From Promethearchaeota archaeon Loki_b31 (GTDB lineage: Archaea; Asgardarchaeota; Lokiarchaeia; Sigyniarchaeales; SOKP01): a stretch of 64,000 nucleotides of DNA. Location: contig NJBI01000010.1 of assembly GCA_005222975.1 (NCBI GenBank), positions 1-64,000 on the forward strand. The letters run 5' to 3'. Shown here piece by piece: positions 39,235-50,556 of the stretch (positions within the stretch are counted from its first letter, which is position 1; every line of letters begins with the position of its first letter). A program made the translations under genes and the position numbers. The notes beneath the pieces are model-generated. The model was not told where the DNA came from and ran no database searches. It saw only the letters and a program-made list of their open reading frames with translations.

Positions 39235-41145
39235 ATGGAAAAATTAGGCGAAGAAAATATACCTAGACCGGAATACCCAAGACCCCAATTTGTAAGAGCA
39301 GATAATTGGATAAATCTTAATGGAGAATGGGATTTTCAATTTGATGATTTTAATATAGGTTTAAGAGAGCGGTGGTACAAAAAACAAGCATCAAAAAAAT
39401 TTGATCAAAAGATTATGGTGCCATTTTGTTTTCAAAGTGAATTGAGTAGAGTTAATGATCAAGAGTTTCATGATATTGTTTGGTATAAAAAAGTAATTAA
39501 CTTACCAGAAAATTTTAAAAAAAAGCGAATCTTGTTACATTTCGGGGCAGTAGATTATCTTTGTAGAGTTTATCTAAATGGAGAGTATATAGGGAGTCAT
39601 GAAGGAGGATATATTGGATTTTCGCTTGATATTACAGATTTTGTTGAGAAAGAAAATTATTTAGTTATTCGTGTAGAAGATCCAAGCACAGATAATGAGA
39701 TCCCTCGAGGAAAACAGTATTGGAGAAAACAAAATGCGGGTATTTTCTATTCTAGAGTTACAGGTATTTGGCAAACTGTGTGGATCGATTGTGTTGACTT
39801 AAATTTCTATTTAAGAAAAGTAAAAATTACGCCTGATATTGATAATTCACTAATAAATCTTGGATGCGATATTTATGGGATTGGATTTGATGATCTTTAT
39901 ATTCAAGTCTCGATTTTGTTTGAGAACGATTTAATAACTGAATTTGAAACGAAATTAAATTTCTTAGGTAGTATTAGTAAAAAGAAAAGAGGTAAAAATA
40001 TTGTTAAAGAGGAAGTTGGATTCTACGAAAAAATATTTCGTTTTATTAAAAACCCAAATCAATTTCAACTTAAAATAAGAATTCAGAAAGAAAAATTAGA
40101 AATGTGGGATGTTAACACCCCTAATTTGTATGATCTTCATATTTCAATTTATAACAAGAAAACGGGGGAAATCTATGATAAGGTTAAATCATATTTTGGG
40201 ATGAGGAAAATTTCTATATCTAAAGGTATTGAAAGTATTAATGGTTTTAAAACTGCTAATAAGGTAATTCTATTGAATAATAAACCCATATATCAAAAAT
40301 TATTCTTAGTTCAGGGTTATTGGCCAGAAAGTTTATATACTGCCCCTTCTGATGACGCAATAAAACGAGATGTTCAGATTATTAAGGATTTCGGATTCAA
40401 TGGAATAAGAACACACCAAAAAGCATTCGATCCGAGATTTCTCTATTGGTGCGATAAGATGGGAGTTTTGGTATGGAGCGAGATCGGAAATGCCTTTGTT
40501 TTTTCTAAAGATTCCCAACTCAGATTAATGAACCAATATATAGAAATGATAGAAAGAGATTATAATCATCCTTCAATAATCACTTGGGTTATTTTAAACG
40601 AAGGTTGGGGTGTAGGTAATGCTGATAAAGACAAAAGAATGGTTGACTATATCGCTTCTATGTGCTTCTTAATAAAATCAATTGATCCAACAAGAATAAT
40701 TATAGATAATGCCGGATGGTGGCATACTATTTCTGATGTTTGTACGAAACATTTCTATTTAGATACAAAATTATTACCAAAAAATTTCGATGAGGAGAAA
40801 AGTATAAAATCACCTGATCCGATAGTTCCAGATTGTTATCTTGAACCTTATCATTATAATGATGAACCAATTGTATATAGTGAAATCGGAGGTTATGGTC
40901 TTGACTATTACGAGAAAGGAACAAAGGATTTTTTTTATCCGGTATTTAGTTCCCCTGAAGAACTTTTAACCAAGATTACAAACCTTTTAAAGGAATTTGA
41001 TAGAAGAAAAGAATGGATTCATGGATTTTGTTATACTGAGCTTTACGATCAGTTCCAGGAAATAAATGGTTTATTAACTTTCGATAGAGAACCTAAATTT
41101 CCACCGCATAAATTGAAAGAAAAACTAGATACAATGTTTTATTAA
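39235..41145 (+). CDS. Glycoside hydrolase family 2 protein
   Basis: NLNGEWDFQFDD, GAVDYLCRVYLNGEYIGSHEGGY, GFNGIRTHQKAFDPRFLYWCDKMGVLVWSE, HPSIITWVILNEGWG. Confidence 0.92.
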   Translation: MEKLGEENIPRPEYPRPQFVRADNWINLNGEWDFQFDDFNIGLRERWYKKQASKKFDQKIMVPFCFQSELSRVNDQEFHDIVWYKKVINLPENFKKKRILLHFGAVDYLCRVYLNGEYIGSHEGGYIGFSLDITDFVEKENYLVIRVEDPSTDNEIPRGKQYWRKQNAGIFYSRVTGIWQTVWIDCVDLNFYLRKVKITPDIDNSLINLGCDIYGIGFDDLYIQVSILFENDLITEFETKLNFLGSISKKKRGKNIVKEEVGFYEKIFRFIKNPNQFQLKIRIQKEKLEMWDVNTPNLYDLHISIYNKKTGEIYDKVKSYFGMRKISISKGIESINGFKTANKVILLNNKPIYQKLFLVQGYWPESLYTAPSDDAIKRDVQIIKDFGFNGIRTHQKAFDPRFLYWCDKMGVLVWSEIGNAFVFSKDSQLRLMNQYIEMIERDYNHPSIITWVILNEGWGVGNADKDKRMVDYIASMCFLIKSIDPTRIIIDNAGWWHTISDVCTKHFYLDTKLLPKNFDEEKSIKSPDPIVPDCYLEPYHYNDEPIVYSEIGGYGLDYYEKGTKDFFYPVFSSPEELLTKITNLLKEFDRRKEWIHGFCYTELYDQFQEINGLLTFDREPKFPPHKLKEKLDTMFY

Positions 41146-41220
41146 ATTAGGTTAATTTTTCTTACAGAATATTAGAAATTAAAATTAAAATACTTTAGAA
41201 TTAGTAGGTTTGAAGTTAAA

Positions 41221-42036
41221 ATGGGAAGACCGTTATGGTTCGTAAATTTGCTGAAAAAAACTTTTCCTAATATTAAATTGATAGCTAAATTAACGAGGTT
41301 TCCTGTTGTTGGTAAAATCTTTGACTTCCTGTTATTTGAAGGAGACGAAATTATATACTTGACGCAAGATAAGGTAATTTCTATTAATAAAGAAGTCAAA
41401 AAACAAGCGGAAATGGTGTTACCCTCAAAAGTTTTGGAACACTTTATAGAAAAAGCTAACTACCATTGGGTAATGAATTTCTGTATATGTCGAGATTCAA
41501 TGCAGTGCAACGACTATCCAATTGATTTAGGATGCTTATTTCTGGGAGAAGCTGTTTTAGGAATTAATCCTCAATTAGGACGACTTGTGTCAAAAGAAGA
41601 AGCCCTTGATCATATAAAAAAATGTAAAGAAGCTGGTTTAGTTCACATGATTGGAAGAAATCGATTGGATAAGCAATGGCTTGGCGTAAATCCAGGGTAT
41701 AAACTTCTAAGTATATGTAATTGCGATCCTTGCTGCTGCTTATGGCGTATATCTCCCGTTTTAGCTTCTAAAATTGGTTCTAAAGTGCAAAAAATGCCAG
41801 GAGTCACCCTAGAAGTATCAGAAAGATGTGTGGGGTGCGGAACATGCATGCAAGGAATATGCTTTGTCGACGCGATACATATGGTTGACAACCGTGCCAA
41901 AATTACTGAGGAGTGTAGGGGGTGTGGTAGGTGCGTTGAAATTTGCCCCCAAAACGCTATCGAACTCACGATAAATGATAAAGAATATGTAGAGAAATCA
42001 ATTAAACAAATTGAAAAAATTATCGATGTTACCTAG
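41221..42036 (+). CDS. 4Fe-4S ferredoxin-domain protein
   Basis: CVGCGTCMQGICFV, CRGCGRCVEICP. Confidence 0.85.
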   Translation: MGRPLWFVNLLKKTFPNIKLIAKLTRFPVVGKIFDFLLFEGDEIIYLTQDKVISINKEVKKQAEMVLPSKVLEHFIEKANYHWVMNFCICRDSMQCNDYPIDLGCLFLGEAVLGINPQLGRLVSKEEALDHIKKCKEAGLVHMIGRNRLDKQWLGVNPGYKLLSICNCDPCCCLWRISPVLASKIGSKVQKMPGVTLEVSERCVGCGTCMQGICFVDAIHMVDNRAKITEECRGCGRCVEICPQNAIELTINDKEYVEKSIKQIEKIIDVT

Positions 42037-42070
42037 TTTTAAATCTTACCAATCTTAATTCTTTAATGAA

Positions 42071-43186
42071 ATGAGAATTAAGGACTTTAAATTAGAAGAA
42101 TATTTCGCAAAGTATGAGTTTAATGTTAAATACTCTTTGTGTTCCTCAGATTGCGAATCATTTAGCGTAGATGAATTGCTAACTTTAGAAAAGGATTCCT
42201 TAAAAGATCTTAAAGAAGTTTGGCTAGGTTATACTGAATCTCTTGGCAATCCTTTGTTAAGAGAAGAAATCTCTAAATTGTATAGCGATATCAAGCCAGA
42301 AGAGATAATTGTTTTTTCTGGAGCCCAAGAAGGAATTTTTGTTTTTATGAATGTTTTATTAAAGAAAGGAGATCATGTGATCGTTCAATATCCTGCTTAT
42401 CAATCGCTATACGAAATCGCTAACGCTATAGGATGTAAAGTTACTAAGTGGATAATGAGTGATGAGAACAATTGGGAACTTGATTTGAAATTCTTAGAAT
42501 CAAACATAGAGAAATCTACTAAATGTATTGTTGTAAATTTTCCACATAATCCAACTGGGCACCTCATCTCAAAAGAAAATTACGAAAAAATTATTAAGAT
42601 AGCTAAAGAAAACGATATTTACCTTCTTTCTGACGAGGTTTATAAATTTTTGGAGTATAACAAAGCCGACAGATTACCATCTGCTTGCGATCTTTACGAA
42701 AAAGGAATATCAATAGGCGTGATGTCAAAAGCATTTGGCCTTGCTGGGTTAAGAATTGGATGGATTGCAACAAAAAATAAAGCACTTTTCAAAAAAATCG
42801 CTTCTTTCAAGAATTATACTACTATTTGCAATAGTGCCTTAAGCGAATTTTTTTCAATTTTGGCTTTACGTAATAGGGACAATATTATTAACAGGAATTT
42901 GGACATAATTAATAAAAATTTGAACCTACTGGATAACTTTTTCAATAAATATAAAAATATATTCTATTGGGTTAAACCAATAGCCAGCTCAATAGCTTTT
43001 CCTAGATTAATAATAGATACTAATGTGGAAGCTTTCTGTTTTGACTTAATAAAAGAGAAAGGAGTATTATTGATGCCTGGCACCAAATACGATTATGGCG
43101 ATCACCACTTTAGAATTGGATTTGGTAGAAAAAACATGCCTAAAGCATTAAAAAAATTAGAAGAATACTTAGAAGAAAAATATTAA
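42071..43186 (+). CDS. PLP-dependent class I/II aminotransferase
   Basis: NFPHNPTG, SDEVY, SKAFGLAGLRIGW. Confidence 0.92.
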   Translation: MRIKDFKLEEYFAKYEFNVKYSLCSSDCESFSVDELLTLEKDSLKDLKEVWLGYTESLGNPLLREEISKLYSDIKPEEIIVFSGAQEGIFVFMNVLLKKGDHVIVQYPAYQSLYEIANAIGCKVTKWIMSDENNWELDLKFLESNIEKSTKCIVVNFPHNPTGHLISKENYEKIIKIAKENDIYLLSDEVYKFLEYNKADRLPSACDLYEKGISIGVMSKAFGLAGLRIGWIATKNKALFKKIASFKNYTTICNSALSEFFSILALRNRDNIINRNLDIINKNLNLLDNFFNKYKNIFYWVKPIASSIAFPRLIIDTNVEAFCFDLIKEKGVLLMPGTKYDYGDHHFRIGFGRKNMPKALKKLEEYLEEKY

Positions 43187-43208
43187 AATTTAAAATTTTA
43201 AGGTATTA

Positions 43209-44093
43209 TTATACATCAATTCCATTCATTTTTGCTAAAACTCTGTATAATCCTTGAGTTCCAAGGTTCTCTAAACCTAATGCCGTTGCAGATATGTAAA
43301 ACTGATAAGCGAGGGCAAGCCCGGGTAACGATAAATTCAATTGTTTCGCTTCTTTTAACGCAATGCCCATGTCCTTTATGAAATGTTTAATAAAAAAGCC
43401 CGGATCGAAATTACCTTTTACAATTCGGGGACCAAGATTGTTTATCGACCAACAGCCCGCAGCACCCTTCCCAATAACATTTATTACTTCCCCTAAATCA
43501 TTTCCTGCTTTATAAGCGTACAATAAGGACTCTACAACCCCTATCATAGTAGAGGCAATGAGAATTTGATTACTCATTTTAGTATGTTGCCCAGCTCCTG
43601 CTTTACCCATATATGCGATATTTTTACCCATTAACTCGAAAAAAGGGAACACTTTTTCGTACGTCTCTTTATCGCCACCAGCCATTATTGCTAGCATTCC
43701 ATTTTTAGCGCCAACATCTCCTCCAGATACAGGTGCATCGATAGATAATACGCCTATCTTTTTTGCCTCTTTATATACTCTTTGAGCAAGAGAAGGTTCG
43801 GATGTTGTCATATCAACGATAATTGACCCTTTTTTTATCGCTTTTAGAACTCCATTTTCTCCTAGATAAACATCTTCGACATCGTGAGGGAAGCCAACGA
43901 TGGTAAAAACGATATCACTCTTTTCAGCAACTTCTTTAGGGTTTGAACACCAAACAGCGCCCATATCAATCAATTCTTTAGCTTTTTCTTTTGTTCGATT
44001 ATAAACTGAAACATTATATCCAGCTTTTAAAATATGGGCACACATAGACTTACCCATAACTCCTGTTCCTATCCATCCAACACGGTTATCCAT
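43209..44093 (-). CDS. 3-hydroxyisobutyrate dehydrogenase-family protein
   Basis: GWIGTGVMGKSMCAHIL, DAPVSGGDVGAKNG, GKAGAGQHTKMSNQ. Confidence 0.92.
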   Translation of the reverse strand: MDNRVGWIGTGVMGKSMCAHILKAGYNVSVYNRTKEKAKELIDMGAVWCSNPKEVAEKSDIVFTIVGFPHDVEDVYLGENGVLKAIKKGSIIVDMTTSEPSLAQRVYKEAKKIGVLSIDAPVSGGDVGAKNGMLAIMAGGDKETYEKVFPFFELMGKNIAYMGKAGAGQHTKMSNQILIASTMIGVVESLLYAYKAGNDLGEVINVIGKGAAGCWSINNLGPRIVKGNFDPGFFIKHFIKDMGIALKEAKQLNLSLPGLALAYQFYISATALGLENLGTQGLYRVLAKMNGIDV

Positions 44094-44199
44094 ATTTTTA
44101 TCAACTTTTTAAGCGAAATTCTTTAATTACTATATTCAGATTAATTTAAGAAAATTTGTAATCTTTTTTCCTATAAATTTTTAAAAAAGAAATTAAGAG

Positions 44200-45651
44200 T
44201 TATTTGTGTTTTTGCTCCCAAAATAGATTTCCTTTCTTAACATTATCAATTCGTGTTCTATGTTTAAGCGCAGAAACCGCTTGAACTGCTTCTTTAATGG
44301 AATGAAAAGTGGATATGTACGCGAGTTCAAGGGATTCGATTATTAAAGTGTATTTTGGAACGTACGGAATAAAACATACTACGGGCTTATTTTTTGTAGA
44401 AACAATATTAGCTATCCTTCGACCTATTTGAAACGAGATGTTAGGAGGATAAGGAAGCAGTAGTAATATTATACACTCAATACGCTCAACATCCGATAAA
44501 TATCTTACTATATCTTCAATATCGGTATCGATCACAGAACCCGTTAAATCTATTGGATTATTAAAAGATGCAATTTCTTGGGTAGCGGGATTCATAAGCT
44601 TTCTTAAGTCTTTTTTCTCTTGCCTTTCAAGTCGTACTGCATTCAAACCATAATTTTTCAACATATCGGACGCAATTACTCCGTGGCCTCCAGAAACTGA
44701 CACAATCACGACATCTCCATAGGTAATAACATTTTGCCCAAATGGGTTTTTTCTATGCGATAATACATCATAGACTTTTAAGCTCGATAATAGCTCTCTT
44801 TCAGAATTAGCTTGTATAATTTGATATTGCCTCAATGCTGCTGATAGTATTTTATAATTTCCTGCTAAACTAGCTGTATGCGACTGTGTAGCTACTTTTC
44901 CTTCCCTAGTTTTTCCTCCAAAGAAAGTTACAACAGTATCCTCTGATTCTTTTGCTAATTGCAAAAATCTTCTTGCTCTCCCTTCCTTAAATCCCTCTAA
45001 ATAGAACGCAATGTTAGTTGTTTCCTTGTCGACCTTGCTAAAATATTCTAATAGCATTGTTTCGTCAACAACCGCTCGATTTCCTATGGAAACTGCGGTA
45101 GATACGCCTATATTTCTCTCCTTGAATTTATTGAAAAACTGGTCTACCAATACTCCTCCACTTTGACTTATTAATGCCACAGAACCTTTCGGTGGTCTTG
45201 TAATACGCTCCGTAGGTAAAAAGATTGTGTCTACAAGTGGACTTGCGTAAACACCAAGACAATTCGGACCGAGAACTGCAATATCGTTTTCAAAAGCTAT
45301 TTTCTCCAATATTTGTTGTCTTTTCTTACCTTTTCCCCCGATTTCAGCAAAACCGCCACTAATTATCACGCTTGAAGGAATTCCTAGATCTGCGCAGTCT
45401 TGGATATATCCTAAGGTGTCGTCCGGTCCAACTGCAATAACGAGGAGATCTGGAATCTTAGGTAATTTATCTAACCTTTCGTACAATTGAATGCCTTCAA
45501 TATCCCCTCCCGTTGGATAAATTCCAAAAACCTCGACATTCATTTCAAACTCATTTTTTAATAAAACAATTCTTCCCGGGCTAAGGGGATTTCTTTTTGA
45601 AATACCCACTACTGCCATTGATTTTGGTTTGAATAACTTTTCTAAATCCAT
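44200..45651 (-). CDS. ADP-forming acyl-CoA synthetase alpha-type subunit
   Basis: CoA-binding domain, GPNCLGV, ISQSGGVLVD, KTREGKVATQSHTASLAG. Confidence 0.88.
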   Translation of the reverse strand: MDLEKLFKPKSMAVVGISKRNPLSPGRIVLLKNEFEMNVEVFGIYPTGGDIEGIQLYERLDKLPKIPDLLVIAVGPDDTLGYIQDCADLGIPSSVIISGGFAEIGGKGKKRQQILEKIAFENDIAVLGPNCLGVYASPLVDTIFLPTERITRPPKGSVALISQSGGVLVDQFFNKFKERNIGVSTAVSIGNRAVVDETMLLEYFSKVDKETTNIAFYLEGFKEGRARRFLQLAKESEDTVVTFFGGKTREGKVATQSHTASLAGNYKILSAALRQYQIIQANSERELLSSLKVYDVLSHRKNPFGQNVITYGDVVIVSVSGGHGVIASDMLKNYGLNAVRLERQEKKDLRKLMNPATQEIASFNNPIDLTGSVIDTDIEDIVRYLSDVERIECIILLLLPYPPNISFQIGRRIANIVSTKNKPVVCFIPYVPKYTLIIESLELAYISTFHSIKEAVQAVSALKHRTRIDNVKKGNLFWEQKHK

Positions 45652-45888
45652 TTTAGACAGAACTCTTCAATGTTCTTTATAGTGATATATTTGTTAAAGA
45701 TTAAAATCATATCTATTTTTATCTTATGTTTATTTTTGATAATAATTCAATAGAATAAAGATTAAAGGATTAAGGTTTTGACTCTATTAAATTTCAAAAT
45801 AAGTATCAAACTTCCAATCATGAACAAATATTTATTTAAGATAAAAAAGAAATAAGATCAATTTAATTAAAAATTTTACTGGTAATTT

Positions 45889-47289
45889 ATGAGCGAAACT
45901 GAAAATAGAATTGAAAAAACAAAATTTTCATATAAACGCGCTGTTTCCTACAGCATTGGTCAAATCGCGGATATAGCCTCTTACCAAGCGTTCACATTTT
46001 TGACTTTTACATTTTACTTCGCAGTCGTAGGAATCGACATAGGGTTAATTATGATAGGATTTATTATATGGTCAATATGGAATAGTTTCAACGATACATT
46101 TATCGGTTATTTATCGGATAAAACACATACTAGATGGGGGCGTAGATTCCCTTGGATCATGGCTTCTTTAATTCCAATAGCCGTGATTATGGTTCTATTG
46201 TTTACACCACTATCTTCAATAGGTATTACCGATCCTACTCTAAACTTCGTATATTTTATGATTATAATCATTGTATTTGAATTATTTTTTACAATGTATG
46301 ATATAAATTATACTTCTTTGTACCCAGAAATTTTTATAACTGAGGAAGAACGGGCGAAAGGTAATAATGTAAGGCAACTTTTTGCTATAGTTGGATTGCT
46401 TGCAGCCTTCCTTTTGCCTGGCATGTTTATTTCTAGCTATACAAGCCCATTACCTGGAGAATATCCTACTTATGGAATAGTTGTTGCCATAATTGTCGTT
46501 ATTGCTGGTTTACTTTTCTTAAAATTCTCACCAAAAGGAAGAACTGAATTTCGGAAGGATTATAAAGACGCTCCTAATTTTTTCAACACTTTAAAATATA
46601 GTTTTAAAAATAAGAGCTTCATGCGTTACATTCCCGCAGAAATTGCTAATTGGTTTGTTTATGGGATGATTCCTGTGATGGTTCCCCTTTATGGTGAATT
46701 TATTTTAGATGTTGAACCTTTTACTATATCGCTTTTGTTAGGTGTTAGTTTTTTATCTGCTGGACTTTTTATGACAGTACTTTGGAAACCAGTGGTTCAA
46801 AAATTAGGCCCGAGAAAATCGTGGCTAATATCAATGACAATTTGGATCATAACTCTAATTCCGCTATTTTTTCTAGGGCCAGGGATGGAAGTAGTAGCAT
46901 TTATAGTATTCTTCTTAATTGGAATAGGTTTAGCTGGCTCTTTATACATAATTGATATAATTATTGCAGACATTGTAGACGAAGACGAAGTGAAAACAGG
47001 AATACGCCGTGAGGGGGGATATTACGGAATCAACATCTTCTTTCAGCGATTTGCAACTGTATTTGTTTTTCTAATTATAGGACCTGTGTTTCTTATTGCT
47101 GATTGGGGTACATTCACTCCTATTGACATCCCAGAATTTGAAATAAGGAGTTTGTTGGTAATCTTTCCCGTAATAGCTCTGGTAATCGCTATTATTGCAA
47201 TATATTTTTACCCTTTAGATGGCAAATATTTAAAGCAAATCAAAGAACAACGCGATGAAATTCATCAAGACAAAAAATCAAAAATTTAA
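45889..47289 (+). CDS. MFS (GPH-type) transporter
   Basis: YLSDKTHTRWGRRFPWI plus 12 hydrophobic helices. Confidence 0.88.
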   Translation: MSETENRIEKTKFSYKRAVSYSIGQIADIASYQAFTFLTFTFYFAVVGIDIGLIMIGFIIWSIWNSFNDTFIGYLSDKTHTRWGRRFPWIMASLIPIAVIMVLLFTPLSSIGITDPTLNFVYFMIIIIVFELFFTMYDINYTSLYPEIFITEEERAKGNNVRQLFAIVGLLAAFLLPGMFISSYTSPLPGEYPTYGIVVAIIVVIAGLLFLKFSPKGRTEFRKDYKDAPNFFNTLKYSFKNKSFMRYIPAEIANWFVYGMIPVMVPLYGEFILDVEPFTISLLLGVSFLSAGLFMTVLWKPVVQKLGPRKSWLISMTIWIITLIPLFFLGPGMEVVAFIVFFLIGIGLAGSLYIIDIIIADIVDEDEVKTGIRREGGYYGINIFFQRFATVFVFLIIGPVFLIADWGTFTPIDIPEFEIRSLLVIFPVIALVIAIIAIYFYPLDGKYLKQIKEQRDEIHQDKKSKI

Positions 47290-47327
47290 CTTTTTTTTAT
47301 TTTATTAAGTATCTATAAAGTAATATA

Positions 47328-48881
47328 TTGTTAAAATTCATTATTGAAATTGAAAATTCTATGAAAGTATGTATAATTGGATCTGGTATTGCAGGATTAA
47401 CCTCTGCGGCATATTTAGTAAAGAATGGGCATAAAGTCACAATTTTTGAACAATTTAATCAAATTGGAGGTGTTACTGCTTCATTCGAAAAGGACGGATA
47501 TAAATGGGATTTAGGACAACTTCTACTCGAGGGGATAGGGGCAGGAGAACCAGTTGGTGATGTACTTAAAGAATTGGGAGTGTTGGATCAAATTGAAGTG
47601 ATAAAGGACGATCGAACATATATTTTCCCCGATTTTGAAATAAAAAAACCTGAGAAGTATGAAGGTCTTAAATGGAGGATGGATAAGTTAAGGGAACTTT
47701 TTCCAGAGGACGCTAAAGGATTGTCTAAATACTGGAAATATTATCTGCGCTTTATGAAACTAATGACAATCGCGCGTAAAATGGAAAAAACAAAAGGAAT
47801 AAGAAAATTTGGTTATAAAATTTCTCTATTATTAACATTATTCCCTTTAATTACGAAAAAAAATTGGAGCGCTCAAAAATTAATGGATCATCTCTTTAAA
47901 TCTAAAAGGCTTCAAAGCATATTTATCTCTATATTGGCAGATTTTTTCGTAAAACCAACTCAGTTTATTGGACTCGGGGTTTTCGCTTTGAATCCAGAAC
48001 CTTTTTACGATAAACGAATGCCAAAAAAATTAACAAAAAAATCTGAACATTTACATCTTTTTAATGTTTTAGGAGGAATTGGTTCTTTAATAGATGCATT
48101 AAGCAATAGAATTCAACAAAAAGGAGGAAAAATCTTAACAAATAGTTTGGTTTCAATAATACTCGTTGAAAACAATAAGGTTACAGGTTTACAAACTGAC
48201 AACGGTCAAACACACCCTGCTGACTTAATAATTGCAAGTGGAGGGGCGAAAGAAACATTTTTGAAGTTAATTGGAAAAAAAGATTTACCTATAGAATTTT
48301 TAGAGGAAGTCGAAAATATTTCATTAATGGATTCTGTATGTATGGTTCATCTAGGTGTAGATTATAACCCGTCTCCCTACTTATCAGAAGTGTGTACTTA
48401 TTATTATGGTACATACGATATTGAAGGAGGGGTAGAACATTGTCTAAAAGGTCTTTACCACGAAGGGGCAGATGGTTTTGTAGTACATGTCCCTTCATTT
48501 CATTCTCCATCGATGGCTCCTCCAGATCATAATGCGATAACAATTTATACAATTTGTCCAGATTCATTAAAAGAAGGAAATTGGGAGGAAAAAAAAGAAG
48601 GGTACTCCGAAAAGTTAATAGAATATGCCGAGAAAAGGATTCCTAACCTTCGAGACCACATCAAAACTAAAATAATTATGACTCCAGAAGATTTTCGGAA
48701 AAGAACTAATTTAAATCATCACGCTTTTGGTGGAATAGCACCAATCATGGGCAAACAAGGTATTCCTCATAAAACCCCAATTGAGAATTTATGGTTTGTG
48801 GGTGCACAAAGCGAAAGTGGGGGCGGTGTTAGCACGATTATACTAAGTATATATAGGATGATAAAAAGATTTAAAATTTAA
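47328..48881 (+). CDS. Phytoene dehydrogenase/CrtI-like FAD oxidoreductase
   Basis: CIIGSGIAGLTSAAYLVKNGHKVTIFEQ; C-terminal LWFVGAQSESGGGVS. Confidence 0.88.
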   Translation: MLKFIIEIENSMKVCIIGSGIAGLTSAAYLVKNGHKVTIFEQFNQIGGVTASFEKDGYKWDLGQLLLEGIGAGEPVGDVLKELGVLDQIEVIKDDRTYIFPDFEIKKPEKYEGLKWRMDKLRELFPEDAKGLSKYWKYYLRFMKLMTIARKMEKTKGIRKFGYKISLLLTLFPLITKKNWSAQKLMDHLFKSKRLQSIFISILADFFVKPTQFIGLGVFALNPEPFYDKRMPKKLTKKSEHLHLFNVLGGIGSLIDALSNRIQQKGGKILTNSLVSIILVENNKVTGLQTDNGQTHPADLIIASGGAKETFLKLIGKKDLPIEFLEEVENISLMDSVCMVHLGVDYNPSPYLSEVCTYYYGTYDIEGGVEHCLKGLYHEGADGFVVHVPSFHSPSMAPPDHNAITIYTICPDSLKEGNWEEKKEGYSEKLIEYAEKRIPNLRDHIKTKIIMTPEDFRKRTNLNHHAFGGIAPIMGKQGIPHKTPIENLWFVGAQSESGGGVSTIILSIYRMIKRFKI

Positions 48882-49004
48882 TTGATTAAATCTCTTAAAT
48901 TTTAATATAATTAATGAAAAATGTCTTACCTAAACATTTATTAAAGAAAAAATTGATTAAGATTAACTACAAATTTATTAAAATTGATTAATTGGTGATG
49001 ATTT

Positions 49005-50396
49005 TTGAGTAAAAAAGAATCTGGAACTCTTAAAAAAGCGTTTTTCTATAGTTTTGGTCAAATAAGTGATGTAACAGCCTACCAAGCATTTATTCTTTTA
49101 ATTTTTACATTTTATTTTACTGTAGTTCAAATAAATATATGGTTAATCACTCTAGGATATTTTATATGGACGGTTTGGAACATGTTTAACGACCCTTTAA
49201 TAGGATATTTATCAGATAGAACTCACACAAAATGGGGTCGCCGTATGCCTTATATTGTTGTATTTTTCGCACCTTTAGCTGTAGTAATGTATTTCCTGTT
49301 CACACCTCCGTTGCCTGTTGGTACAATAAATGAAGTTGGTAATTTCTACTATTTTTAAATGATTATTCTCGTCTTTGAACTATTTTACACTGCTTTCAGT
49401 TTAAATCTGACGTCACTTTTTCCAGAAGTTTTCATGACCGAGCAAGAACGAACGAAAGCAAATAATGTTCGTCAAATTTTCTCAATTATAGGCTTAATTT
49501 TTGCGTTTATATTGCCTGGACTAATAATATCAGATTTTTCTGATCCCGGTGCTTTACCTGAATATCAATTGTTCGGAATTATAGCCGGAATAATTGTAAT
49601 CGTGGGGGTATTAATTTTTCTGCTATTTGGTCCAAAAGAAAAACAAGAATTTCGAGAAGATTATAAGAATGCATTTGGATTCTTTAAAACTATAAAATTT
49701 TGCTTTAAGAGTAAGTCTTTTAGATGGTATATCGTTTCGGAAACATCAAATTGGTTTGTATTTGGTATGCTTCCTACTCTCGTTCCACTCTATGCAAAAT
49801 TCGTTTTAAATGAATCAGTCGCATTCATGGCTTCACTGCTTTTAGGCTTAACATTTATTTCAGCTACGCTTTTTATTACATTCTTGTGGAGACCAGTTGT
49901 TCGTAAATTCGGTAATAGAAAAGCGTGGATGATCTCAATGACCATCTGGATATTATCACTGTTTCCTTTAATGTTTATAGGAGATCTTATATCAGGGATG
50001 ATTATTTTCTTCTTAATAGGGATGGGTTTATCTGGTTCATTGTATATTATTGACCTAGTTGTCGCGGATATCGTAGACGAAGACGAAATTACTACAGGAA
50101 TGCGTAGAGAAGCGGGATTTTATGGCGTAAATGCTTTCGTCCTTAGGTTTTCTAATATTTTAGTAATTTTAGCCATAAGCACAGTTTTTAGTACTGTTGG
50201 TTGGGCAACCTTTGATCCATCAGTTGATCCATCGCAAGTTGCTTTCGGGTTAAGAGCTTTAATCTTTATATTTCCAGCAATAGCCCTATTAATTGCCATA
50301 TTGGCAATATACAAATACCCCTTACACGGTGAAAAACTTAAGGAAGTCAAAGAAAAACTCGAGGAAATTCACGAACAAAAGAAAGCAAGAGTGTAA
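49005..50396 (+). pseudogene. Second GPH-type MFS transporter interrupted by in-frame TAA at 49356
   Basis: NFYYF*MIILVFELFY aligns to paralog NFVYFMIIIIVFELFF at 45889-47289; both halves in same frame. Confidence 0.8.
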
Positions 50397-50556
50397 AATT
50401 AAAAAATTTTTCTTTTTTTTCTTATTCTTATTTCTATTTAATTGTTTATTATCAATAAAAAAAAATATTATTTCCTCCAACTATTAAATTAGCTCTTAAT
50501 AATCAATAAATATTAAAAATTAGATAAGGAAAATAAAAGAAATAATAATTCAGAAT

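Noticed and set aside
41643-41969. ORF antisense to the ferredoxin gene
   Set aside because: Opposite strand has clear 4Fe-4S motifs; the antisense frame is incidental
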